Assembly (NCBI GenBank): GCA_964017195.1
Contig: OZ024891.1
Location: 1,763,894 to 1,827,893 of the forward strand
Reading direction: 5' to 3'
DNA from: Siderastrea radians
Lineage: Eukaryota; Cnidaria; Anthozoa; Scleractinia; Rhizangiidae
DNA length: 64,000 nucleotides
The translations under genes were made by a program, and so were the position numbers. Position 1 is the stretch's first letter. The number at the start of each line of letters is the position of its first letter. Below, one piece after another: positions 29,201 through 39,700 of the stretch. A model generated the notes under the pieces. That model did not search any database. It was not told the origin of the DNA and worked only from the letters and a program-made list of their open reading frames with translations.

Positions 29201-32200
29201 TATTATACCGGCAGAATGCTCGCCTCAAAAATCGCTTATTATGCTCGAAATTCTGCCAGCAGAATTTATCCAACCCTACTTGCGATCCTCGCGATCGATT
29301 GATCGGTCGATTGATTCTATTGTTCGCTTCGCTGGAGAAATAAAAGCAGGTATATTTTGTCTGCCGTTGTTTATATTCATTATATATTGTAAAGCATTGA
29401 GATTTTTGGCCATAGTATGGGAAACTTTCTTGAAGAGCCGTAATGCTGTAGTCATCTGGCAGTCAGCTGATGAAGCTTATCGTGTCCATCATAGTACAGT
29501 GGTCGATAAATGCATTGAAACACAGTGCTTGGCGTTTCTAAATATTTTGGAGTTTTTGTAGAATTCTTAACTTGAGTCGAAAAAAGTGAAATAAACCAAG
29601 ACCTTTTTTTAAGAACTAGAGGCCTTGTGTGACCGGAATCTAAATATTTGTAGTGCAAATCAAAGCCACAACGAAAATTTTCTGCTGCTCAACAACAACG
29701 TGCGGACCGTCGAGGAAACGAAGCTTTCACTTGCTTTATTTATTGCGTAAAAATAATAACTTGATATCTAATCATTTTTCAGGGTAGTTCATTTACTAAG
29801 ATTGCTATGACAGTTAAAAAAAAAAGAACATTGTAAACCCTTTAGACAAATAGTGGCGTGTGATATTTTTTCCCAACTTAAATTTCCACGCAAGACGAGC
29901 CGACCTGTTGAAGCCTTTAGTTTATATACATTTTTTTTTTATAAGAACCTTTTTTATCAGAACGTCGAGGCTGGGATTGGCAAAAATTTTAAGAACATGC
30001 TTAGAACATACCCAGGCTGAGATTTTGTTAAGAATGTCTCTTTATCATGTCTTCATATTTGTAGAATAAGCTATGCAGTGAGAGTGAAATAAAGTGTAAT
30101 AATCTGGTCAGAGTAATTTACAGCCTATTTGAGCCCCTAATGCTAGAATTTTTGTGACGTTGCAAGTCATCTTCCATTTTTGCAAAACCAAACACGTACA
30201 ACTTTTACGAAATTGGTAGAACTTGACCTGTTTATTCTTTCTTTCATTCACAACCATGATTTACTGAAATACTACACAATTAATCTTAAGAACATTGTTA
30301 AGAACGTTTCAGGCTCAAATCGCCAAAAAAATAAGAACATTCAGTTCCGGTTCAGCCTCAGCTAAAAAATTAGACCTTCTTATAATAAAAAAAGAGTGTA
30401 TTTTGAACAATAATGTCAATCGACTCTTCACCGACAAGGAATAAGGATAAAAGTTTCTCGACGTTCAGGATGGTATGCTATAAAATAAATGACCATGCTT
30501 CTAAGCGATTACTGGTTTGAAATATATTAACACACGCGGAATTAAAAAAAAAAAAAGAAAAAAAAGCTAAGCAATACAAACTATTGGCTTAATTGCGGCG
30601 GTCCTGCATTCGCCCAGGATGCATTTTATGAGGACTACGCCGAAGATCTTCGCGCTAGCAGACGGCAGAACTGAAAGGGTTTTCCACAAGCAAAATAAAT
30701 TTAAAATACGTTAAACGAAAATAAGTTTTGCACAATGGTGGATGCGTTGAAAAAGAAACAAACTATCACTTCAACTGCGTTAAGATTAGGTACCTTTCGT
30801 CTCGTTTTTTCCGGATCTTTTTTCCCATATAGTTGGAAAGGACAATGGAATAATAGACCTCTGGGATCCTTCGACATGAACATCCCTCTGGAAACACTTG
30901 TCCGTGGCGATCAGAACAGCCGACAAAAATACCTCTCGGGTTGAAACTTTGCACTGTGTGTGAGTACGAACATTATCCATTTTTCTTTTGCGGGTCCGCT
31001 CGCAAGGCTTTGATGAAGCGAAATACCAGCTCGGTGGTTGGATTTATTGTTGTAGCATTGTACAACACAAGTAATACCCTTTATAACTGCTGCAGCAACG
31101 AAAATTTCAAGGCCGTACAGCAAACAGTTGGCAGGAAATCTTCCCTCGACGAGAGTTAAATTTCCCGTGGCAAGTAACCGTTATGGAAGGTACAAAGTTT
31201 GAGGTGAGCCTCTAACGTCACTTCCGCTAATTCGTAAGCCGGCTTCCGGAACAAGGGCCAGTAATGGCGGCCGCAAAATCTCAAAAAAAGCGACTTCCAG
31301 TCGTCGTAATGAGTTGAAATTTGGCAAGGTGACTAACAACCACAGACTATTTTCGAAAATGGAAAAATATGGAATACCAAAATTCTGGTCCCAGTGACAC
31401 TTTAATATCATAATTTATTTTCCTATTTCCTAATTAAGTTCGAATGCTGCGGATCCTCGAATTACACGGACTGGCTGGAAAGCAAATGGAGCAAACAGAA
31501 CCCTAACAAAAAAGTTCCCCTGAGCTGCTGCAAGAAGAATGGTGACAACACTACCATATGTAACCTGAAAACCAATTCTGATAACAGCATGATTCATACT
31601 GAGGTAATTCGTCTTGAGTATTGAATCCAAAGCCCGGGGGGGGGGGGGGGCTCCCATATGAAAGTGACGGGGATGCTCGTCGAAAAAATTAGAATTAAAC
31701 CCCTAAAGGAGACCAGTCTGGGCGTGGTTCAGGCGTTATTTGACTCCGAAACGAGACCATGCTAAAACAGACAACCAAATAAGAGCTTCAGTGATTTTAA
31801 ATGCGCTAAAGATTGACGCTAAAGATTGACGTCGTTTGGTTTTTTCATATAGATATTTCTTTACGCACACCCTAAGCGATACCTGAATGGGTAAAAATAT
31901 TGGCTTTCCTTCCTAAAAACCCTAAGTGAGACCAAAATCTGCAATTTACAACCCTAAGCGAGACGACGAGCATCCCCGTCACTTTCATATGGGAGTCCCC
32001 CCCCCCCCCCCCCCGGGATCCAAAGCTTTCACCAATCCAGTTCTAACTAAATTATAGTCTCTCTATATGTGGGCTACCATGACGTTCTGGCCCTCTTTTC
32101 TCATCCTCGTTCCCAGGGCCTTTGGGTTTCATAGGCAATCCAAAATGACGGCGACTCGGGTGCCGCCATCTTTGATTGCCTGAAGACCCTGGCCAGACGA

Positions 32201-33077
32201 GGGTGATCTTTTCTCTCAGGGATCGTCGAATGAGATAAGAAAACTTGTGCACGGGTGAACTTCAACGGTGCAATGCGGTAAGTCAACTCGAGGCGCTCCG
32301 GCAAGCAGTTTCGCGCGCCCGTTTGATTCTTTCGCGGCTTTCACCCAGAGAAACAAAGTCTCTTCAGAAAGTCTCCCTTCAGTAAAACCTCTTTTAAAAC
32401 TATTAACGTCATCCAACTCGCCCCTCTGCATCTCGTTCTTCTGTTCTTGCACCATTCTAGGCTTTCGTTCTTTGAGACTAAAGATAACTCGCATGCGAAT
32501 TTTAAAATGAAACTCATTTGCCCCCTTTTCTCAGGGCTGTATAGCAGAGCTGAAAATATTTGTCAATGATCATCTCATTATCCTTGGAGTCGTTGCAGTA
32601 TCCACATCCGGAATTCAGGTTTGTATATTTGCTCTGCCTAGGAGGGAATAAACCAGAGCGCGTTACTTCCATACTACATCTATATAATGGCGTTTCGACC
32701 GACCGACTTATTTTTAGACCCCACAGCTAATAAGGCAAAGAAATGAAAGTCGGGCACAAAATATTTTTCTAGTACCGTGGAAACTGATTCTTTTGCAAAC
32801 CGAAATATCAGGCAAATTTGTACATCACACTTTTTATGTTAAAACATGCTTACCGTTTTTCTTTTCCTTTATATTTTAACATCTCAATTCTTTTACTCGT
32901 GAATTGTTTATCGCTGTGGTTTTGTTTATGTCAGAGTTTCGTACCAACAGACACTCTGGTAAAAATGGGCCAACTTCTTTTTGTAATCGTGCATCACTAA
33001 TCTCTATTTTTTCCTTTTTTCAGTTACTCGGGATGATCTTTACTTGTTGCCTCTTCTGTTCGATTGACAGTTCATGA
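23278..33077 (+). CDS. Tetraspanin A, 7 exons, 243 aa
   Basis: Four-pass membrane protein that organises tetraspanin-enriched microdomains. Exons: 23278..23334, 25585..25776, 27439..27513, 27740..27844, 31439..31603, 32535..32618, 33024..33077; all junctions are in phase 0. Exon 1 gives MCGIKCIKTLLFVFNFIFW (TM1 start), exon 2 LAGAAILGIGIW then TM2 with GFLGCCGAIRES, exon 3 FFGCLFLIFAAEAVAGILGF (TM3). Exons 4-6 form the large extracellular loop: CCG (FECCGSS), LSCC, IC and GC give six cysteines, and an NTT sequon is present. Exons 6-7 give TM4 (ILGVVAVSTSGIQLLGMIF) and the short tail CSIDSS. Size and layout fit the CD9/CD63/CD151-like group; the precise orthologue is not assignable by eye. Introns 2 and 4 are large and repeat-filled. 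Confidence 0.92.
24480..25190. repeat. Repeat-like, GC-rich part of tetraspanin A intron 1
   Basis: A unit with 'ctgtcacggcctttcgctct' (minus) lies near 24520-24560. About 25050-25190 is bounded by inverted 'CTTCTTCGAGGATAG' / 'CTATCCTTGAAGAAG' with a CG-rich interior. ORFs of 80-120 codons on both strands have no recognisable domains. I read this as DNA-transposon debris. Confidence 0.4.
25777..27438. other. Tetraspanin A intron 2
   Basis: No exon seen. About 26230-26480 contains 'gaagaaggctggtgttggcc' and 'agtcgaaatatt', words I associate with 3' ends of retroelements in cnidarians, so a decayed retroelement piece is possible. The rest is AT-rich, with a purine-rich stretch near 27120-27210. 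Confidence 0.3.
28573..28695 (+). CDS. Possible first exon of an acidic protein inside the TTAA element
   Basis: A 41-codon reading starts at ATG 28573 (MPTVDCETSEEYFYDSEQ...) and ends FFLPYD at a consensus donor, gtaaga. It is rich in Ser, Glu and Asp and has far better codon continuity than its surroundings. I do not recognise the protein, and no downstream exon is obvious. It may be a leftover of a second gene of the transposon, opposite in orientation to the THAP remnant. Confidence 0.3.
28970..29276. repeat. Foldback with 'CTTATTCTGCTCG' units nested in the TTAA element
   Basis: Outer ends 'AGGCTTGGATAAACTCTGCT' and the reverse of 'CAGAATTTATCCAACCCT' are inverted. Inside, 'cttattctgctcgaaattctgc' words recur in both orientations. 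Non-coding MITE-like insertion. Confidence 0.55.
30786..31123 (-). pseudogene. Decayed THAP zinc-finger domain
   Basis: The minus strand gives ITCVVQCYNNKSNHRAG, GISLHQSL, then EKWIMFV, matching the first Cys pair, the conserved hydrophobic stretch and the invariant Trp of the THAP (C2CH) DNA-binding finger. After AKFQP the open frame ends. The characteristic end of the domain continues in another frame (DKCFQRDVHVEGSQRS, then SFPTIWEK). The Cys-x2-His part at the break is lost. So a frameshift has inactivated it. Position inside a TTAA-flanked element suggests transposase origin. Confidence 0.65.
31633..32017. mobile_element. Poly-G/C-capped TIR element with 8-bp target duplication ATCCAAAG
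   Basis: Ends are CCCGGGGG...CTCCCATATGAAAGTGACGG (with GGGATGCTCGTCG) and its inverted copy; TIRs exceed 45 bp. 'ATCCAAAG' occurs directly on both sides (31625-31632 and 32018-32025), an 8-bp duplication as left by hAT-type transposases. The interior has 'CCCTAAG(C/T)GAGAC' repeats and no ORF. It lies 29 bp into tetraspanin A intron 5. Confidence 0.8.
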
Positions 33078-34227
33078 AGTAAGCCTTGTTGGAAGTTACA
33101 CGTGTCACGTGAGCAAGCGACAAATGGTTTTTGTTGCTGAGATGGCTTTTTAAAGTAATAGATAATAGACATTGAAAACGAACAGATGTAAATTAAGATG
33201 AAAATTGTGTTGCCTGTAAATCGGCACGTACTGCTGCATTTTGCCAAGAGGACCTTGTTCCCTGTCGAACAGGTGAAGTGATTGCGCGACGAACCAAGCC
33301 GAGCGGCTAAAAATAGTAAAAAACACTGCCGTGAAAACTTATCTTTTTCGGTTTTCGCCTTTAGAGGCAAGGTAACGTGATAACCTAAAATTTCACAACT
33401 TGTATAAACTTTCTCGTAACTTTTTAAGAATTCACCACTGAACAATACTAACTACCTAGCTCCCTTGCCTAAACATTTTTGCAACTTTTAGGGGGTTGCG
33501 GATGCACTGTTTGTGTATAGCTGGGACCTAAGCAAATCTATTTAATCTAGGGTTGATAATCTATTAATGATTGGACTTCAATTCCCCGGGTACCCCGACA
33601 AAAATTTGCGAGCAGTTGTACCAAAATGTTCCCGTTATGAAGATTAAGAAGACAATCACATTTTCAGGTGAATTACGCCATTTTCTACTTTCAACTTTAA
33701 CAAAGACCAGGTAAAAAAAATACATCTACAGTCGTGGAAAACCATATAAAGTCGTTAAATTTTAATTTAAAAATGCCCTCTAATCCAGGAACGTGATTGT
33801 CTATTCAGATAGCATGAGGTTAGATTATTTTGAAGTCGTCGTGGAATTTCAGATCTATGATCATGTTTGAGCAAACTGAGCAAAAGACAAAACATGTTTG
33901 ACGAATCGCCTTGTCGTGTGAACCTGTCACGACTCTTTGTTCTTTACCATGCAATTGTACTGTTTTCATTTATATACGAGAACATTATTTCGTTCCCACG
34001 ACAAGGTATAATGTAGGATAAAGGAACCATAATACATATATCAGGAGTTAGTATAAATCTACTAGCGTTCTATCACTAATGCTGTTCTTTGATTGGCTAC
34101 GCTATTCTGTTGTAGATAGTGAGTAGAGTGTTTTCCGCGCGCGGTGTGACCTATATATATCATTTTTCAATAAAAACATGTAGTGTCTGCTGTTAAGTTT
34201 TGAACGTCTAGTAGATTTATACTAAAA

Positions 34228-34332
34228 CAATTAGATTATTCGCTCTCGATTTCTATGCGTGATAGTTGATTCGGCCTTCGGCCTCATCAACTATCACGCA
34301 ATAGGAATCTCGAGCGCCTAATCTAATTGTTA
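34228..34332. repeat. ~105-bp near-perfect hairpin
   Basis: 'CAATTAGATTATTCGCTCTC' and 'GCGTGATAGTTGAT' are mirrored by 'ATCAACTATCACGC' and 'GAGCGCCTAATCTAATTG' around a short 'cggccttcggcc' loop. Directly adjoins the 34048-34226 foldback. Confidence 0.7.
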
Positions 34333-34703
34333 AATATACTATGCCACATATTTTAACAAAAAAAGCAACGAAAATGTGTACAAATATATCTTACATAGCC
34401 AACAAATAAAAGTGTAAAGCTCCATAACGAAAAGGGGTTTGACAAGTTTTGGCATGTCACACTGCTATTAATTTATTAACTAGATAAAATAACGCCTTGC
34501 ATTTCGTTAAAAAAAATTCCGCTACGCGTCGTTTTTTCGAGTCTCTTAGCGGTGTCCATCCTTGTAGACCCCTGTCGGGAAATCGGGGCGAGCCGAAAAC
34601 CAAGAGGTGCGGGAAAAAATCGGCAACTAATTTTCGCTACCGATTTGTTTTTTCCAGTTTCGACTTCCCCTCGTCCGTCTCAGAGGATGCTTGATGTTGG
34701 AAG

Positions 34704-34858
34704 TAATATATCAAATACGAGAAAGAGTGTTTCATCAGGATATCCAAACACCGAGACGTGGGTTGAAAAAATGACGCGCAGCCGAGTTTTTTTAAACCGA
34801 CTTCGAGGTGTTTGGATATCTGATCAAACACTCTTTCGAGTTTTGGATATGGTGGCTT
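34704..34858. repeat. Short TIR element ('GAAAGAGTGTTT..ATATCCAAACACC')
   Basis: Left 'GAGAAAGAGTGTTTCATCAG' plus 'GATATCCAAACACC' is mirrored by right 'GGTGTTTGGATATCTGATCA' plus 'AACACTCTTTCGAG'. Non-coding MITE-like unit. Confidence 0.65.
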
Positions 34859-36289
34859 CTCAAACCATTCGTAATTCTTGAACAAATTCAAAGCAAAAGT
34901 TCGCAAAATTCTATGGTAATAAAGATCTGGTATCCAAACCACCGTTACCGTGGTGATTTCGTTTGTTTTTTCTTTATGAGTTATTAATGAGTTTTCTCGT
35001 TTTTAATATATTTACCCAAAAAGCACGTTAACGTGGATTTCCACTGTCGGGTAAATTTCACGTTCGTACTTTAGGTGCGTAAATGATATTGGAGACGTCG
35101 TTCATACTGCTTGTTTGAGAGAAACATTTTCACATATACCGAACGAAATTAAAGCAAAGGGCACCTGTGACGATATGTATACCCTAAGGAAGGTGAAATC
35201 TTCTTCCTACTACACTTAGTACTAATCAATACCTTCCAGGAAAGTGTGTTTACAAAATGCTTTATTCAACGCACATAAAAGCACCTAGTCTGTCTCTATT
35301 CAATTGCTGTCATTACATGCAACAATGCATTTTTATCGCATGGCGAAAATACCGAAAATAAAAATTCTACAGCAAATTATTCATGTTCCTGTTGTGCTGA
35401 TATGTTTCGGCAACTTCAGTGACTTCACAACTTCACAAATAAACTCTAGATCCCTCGTCCATTGACGAACATTGATTCCCTAATAGTAAGCAGTACAGTT
35501 ATTGCCAATGCCTAGGATCTCTAAGCCAGCATTTACCTTTCATTTCCTGAGGGATTGTTAAACTACGAAACGTCGTTGCGCAAGCAATTTTTCTTCTCAT
35601 GTGGCGAAACTACGGAACGCGTTTCAGGAGCCAACTAAGCGTCCGGTAAGCAGAAATGTTTTTGACTTGATCCAATTCACTTCTTGTCGTCACAAAGCAA
35701 CATTTGTTTCCAAAAATTATGTTTCTTGCCAGGATAAAGGGGAAAACATTTGCTTGTGCAACAGCGTTCCCTTTTCCTGGTCACGCCAGGCCATAAGACA
35801 TCCAAACATTGTTCAACTTGAAGAAAAAAAAGGTGAAAATGACGTTATTCTGAACATCTTTAACGTGAGAGTGACACTTCAGGACTTAATCCATCGGCTC
35901 AAAGTTGGTACCACAAAAAGTGACTTACAGTTTGACTAGGGCAGGGATAGAGTTTACGGTTATGATCTGTGACTTAACGACTTTCACAAACATGAATTAA
36001 AAAGCCTTTAGTTTGTGTAGGAATAGTGCAAGACTACAAGGGAACTAGTAATCCTGTTATTGTGGACAACAGAAGAGCTACTCAAGTAGGAATGTATGAA
36101 ATAAATAGGTGCCCAAGGGCATGTCAATCAAATCACAGAGCTCGTCTACTGTGGTCCAACCAAATAATTTTGTCCCCAAAAAGATCTCAGATGTTTCACT
36201 GATTCTTGCATTCTTGTGGTTTGTCTCCATCCTGTAAAGTAAGGAATTGACAACAGTGAGCAAAGAAAATCAGTTCTGCACAGCGGGCG

Positions 36290-36320
<31 letters not shown>

Positions 36321-36724
36321 TCACAGACTAGTAGAAATTCTGTTTTGGCTAGTAAGTTTTGCGCTTTCACTAGCCATTTGGCTAGTGAAAATTTCAAAGC
36401 ACTAAAGCACCGGATGGAAGCCAAACTAGATATTACTTCTGATGATCAGTTCCCAAAAGCAAATTGAATGAGCAGAAACTAAAACGTATTCCGTAGAAGG
36501 ATATCGGAATGTTCGTATGATACTTGTTTTGTCTTCTCAATGTTCTTCCCTACTAATACTTGTCTCAGATGGCAACGTTTTCTTCGTCATTTCTAGGTTC
36601 GAACGAAATTAGCCGTCTTCAGAACGTTTCACCGTATGTTTCCTTGAAAAGTCCATTAGTGCGTTCAGACGATATTTGTCTACACGCTAGTAAACGTAGG
36701 TTCACACAATTCTTTAGTCTTCTG

Positions 36725-39700
36725 TTAACGACTTTTTTCCATTAGTTGCTGCGTTTGTACAAGTTTCTCTTCAGGATGCTAAAAATGCCAAGTGGGTTAA
36801 CAAGGTGGATGGAAGAGGCCCTCTCAGAGAGAGGGTTGGGGTTCAAGACAACACTAAGAGGCGCAAATAATACCATAATTTAACCAACACTGTCATCAGT
36901 CTACTTAAACTTTGTGCCAGTTGGCACACAAGGCCTCAACACTTACCTGCCACAGTCACGACAATTTAAACCGAAATACTCCTCCCCCCCCACACACACA
37001 CCCACACACACACCCACACACCCACACCCACACCCACAAAAGAAAATTAAGCGGATTACATTTCAGACTTACCGGGGGTGGATGGTAATCTGGGTCATCA
37101 TCTTCATCTTCTTCACCCTCCCCTTCCTGGTGTCCAAAAAGAAAAACAACAACATGCGAGTGTAACAGTTTGGCAGTTTGCTAGTGGCCGTCCAGGTGAC
37201 TTGTCCAAAGAGTTTGCACTCTTTAGAGTTTGTGGAATTTCTGGACTGGTTGTTCAAACCAGGGTTTAGCTAACCCAGGATTAGTGTCAATTTTTAATTC
37301 ACTTTTAATCCATAACGACGTGGATTCCAGTAAATTATTTTCAGTAAACAGTTTGACTTTGGCTGCTTTCAAATTGTCACGTGAATTTAGCAGCGGCTTT
37401 TAAACAAGAGAATCAGAAACCTTGGACAACATTTATCCCAGGGTTAGCGCTAATCGGCTTTTACAGGGCCCTAAACAAAGGCACCTTTACAAGACTTTTT
37501 ACCACCTAACATGCGAAGAAAAAATCCAGGTGTTTTCAAGGAGTAAAGGGAAAAACACAATTTTCCAGGAGTTTTCCAGGGCCCTGGAAGGATGTTAGCG
37601 ACCTTCAGATCAGAATACAAGATTAAGTTCAAGTACAATTTTTGCATTTGTTACATTACCTATTAATTATTAATTAATTATTTAATTATTAATTATTATT
37701 ACCTCAGCTTCATCACCTTCCTCCTCTTCTTCTTCAAACTAAACGAAAACGAGATAAAATAGAATGTTTCAGATGTTGTGGCACATTTTTGGTGGCTCTT
37801 GGAAGGGATGGATTCTTTTCAAATTACCCGAGAAATGGAACATGGGATTGATCACAATCATGGATTTTGTTTGGAAGATTGTATGGTTCCAGAAAATATC
37901 CAAACCCCACCACAGAGGGTCATTGGAAATCCTGAGGAGGTGGTGGGTCTTAAAGGCTAAAATGTTTAAAGGAAAGCCTAAACTGGAATTTCTAGAGGGG
38001 TTGAGCATCAAACCAAAAAGACCCTCCATGGGGGAAGTATGGATATTTTCTGGAACAACAAATTGCTGCACACTAGCATCCAACGGTGGAAATCACATGA
38101 ACTCTTGCATAAGATGTACATAATTCACTAGTTTAAGAGTGCCTAATTGTGCTATTTTAAGTGCATGTTATACACCCATCATTTCTTTAAAAAGTTGCAT
38201 TCCTTGTACAGTGTAGCCACAAATACTTTGAGCAAAGAATGGCAATGAATGAAACACTGACCTCCTCTTCAATAGCTTCTCCAGTAAAGTACAGAACAGC
38301 CTACAAGGACAAGTAATGAAAACTTAAATCAAGAGATCTAGATTACAGTTGAACCTCTTATAGAGCCAAGTGAAATATGTGGTCACTTCTAATTGGATAT
38401 TTCCAGGAAATAAAATGAAGGCAACAAGTGAATTTCGGCTGGATAATCAGGGTCAATAAAAGTGTGGACATTAATAAGAACTGATTACTGCAAATAAGAA
38501 CTGCAATTAGAAGTGGTAACTCCTTTGCACAGTAAATTCAAACATGTGTGTGGCAAAGCGAAGTCCACTTATTACAGAGGTATTCATATTACCAAGGAAG
38601 AGTTTGTAAGGATTTTGGTCTCACAGGGATCAATACAGAGAACTGTATTACACATATTTTTAAAATGTTTGTGGTTGAAAATAAAAATAAATTTCCTTTA
38701 TTTACCCTTGGTGAGAGTCTATAGCACACAAGTGCCAGTGGGGCTGAGCATCAAAACTTCACACACACAAAAAAATTCAAACTGAAAATAACATGGTTAA
38801 AAATCCCAACTGGCCAAAGGCAAACCAGCTGGCTATCTACAAGCGTGGCCAAGGGGTTGAAGGTGGGTCTACTACAAAACAAGTTCACCAGCGGCTAGAG
38901 CGCAACTTGGACATGGAACCTCCGGATTTCAAGTCCAGCACCTGACCGCTAGGGCACGCTGCCTCCTATTTACTGACACCCAAGCAGATGAAATTGCAGC
39001 AAAGATCAAAATGGTACCCTAAAAAATGATTACTGACAAGTGTTATCTGTGACAGAGACTCTGGCTAGCCAGATGGCATTAACAACTTTACCTTAGGAAT
39101 AATTCTTTCTCTAAAGAAGTGACCAATTTCAAAGTCTGCAGATAATAGAGCCTCTGTCTCTTCATCCTGAATTAAAACCAGAAAAAAAACCAACATATTA
39201 TTTACCACTATTAAATGATGATTATTTATTATTAATTAATAACAAATCAGTAAATTATTTATCAATAATTTAAATTAACTAATTATTACCATGTCAGCTT
39301 CATCTTCAGGAACTGAAAAATAAAATAAAATAAAATAAATTAATTAATAAAAGCAAGGGGTGTAGTGTTCGTGAAGTATATTCCAGTGTATCGTACACGA
39401 AGTTTTTAGGCGCGCAAAGCATGTATGTAAAGTGATTATTAAAGCATGGCGGATTAGATTCGAGTCTGTACTATTTGCGTGCAATAATCCTGTTCCATCG
39501 GTTTAAATACGACGTTGGAATACGACATCTGGCGACGAGGATCAAGTTTAAGTCCCAACCGATCGAGCAATGGCATCAATAAAGACAGATGACCTCTCCA
39601 GCGTGAAACCGTTCGATCCTCATGGCGACCCTTCGAATGTTGGGCGGCGTTGGCAACGATGGATCAAAAGTTTTACACTGTACGCCGACAGCAAAGGCCT

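Larger units (their letters stand above)
28329..31401. mobile_element. ~3.07-kb Kolobok-like DNA transposon flanked by TTAA
   Basis: Sits wholly in tetraspanin A intron 4. Left end TTAA|AGTGCCACTGAGACGA and right end (reverse strand) TTAA|AGTGTCACTGGGACCA are inverted repeats abutting TTAA on both sides, the duplication typical of Kolobok and piggyBac elements. It contains a decayed THAP domain on the minus strand; Kolobok transposases have N-terminal THAP fingers. It is riddled with nested foldbacks (about 28970-29276 and 29929-30396) and has no intact transposase, so it is non-autonomous or dead. Confidence 0.65.
33078..36724. other. Intergenic region between tetraspanin A and NAP1 (convergent genes)
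   Basis: Both genes end here. It holds 3' UTRs and repeats: a foldback at 34048-34226 ('AGTATAAATCTACTAG' ends), a strong hairpin at 34228-34332, a foldback at 34704-34858, and a repeat at about 36290-36420 with 'GGGCTCGAGACTAACGG' and 'GACTAGT' words. A 112-codon plus-strand ORF (35601-35939) contains RHPNIVQL, as in protein-kinase N-lobes, but lacks other kinase motifs. I do not call it a gene. Confidence 0.4.

Noticed and set aside
33020..33445. 141-codon minus-strand ORF
   Set aside because: Antisense to the last tetraspanin A exon and its 3' UTR, with no family resemblance.
35601..35939. 112-codon ORF with RHPNIVQL, similar to a protein-kinase motif
   Set aside because: No glycine loop, VAIK lysine, HRD or DFG anywhere near; a single short match is not enough.
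37764..38123. Overlapping ORFs of about 100 codons on opposite strands
   Set aside because: Explained by an inverted-repeat MITE whose mirrored arms are open in both directions.
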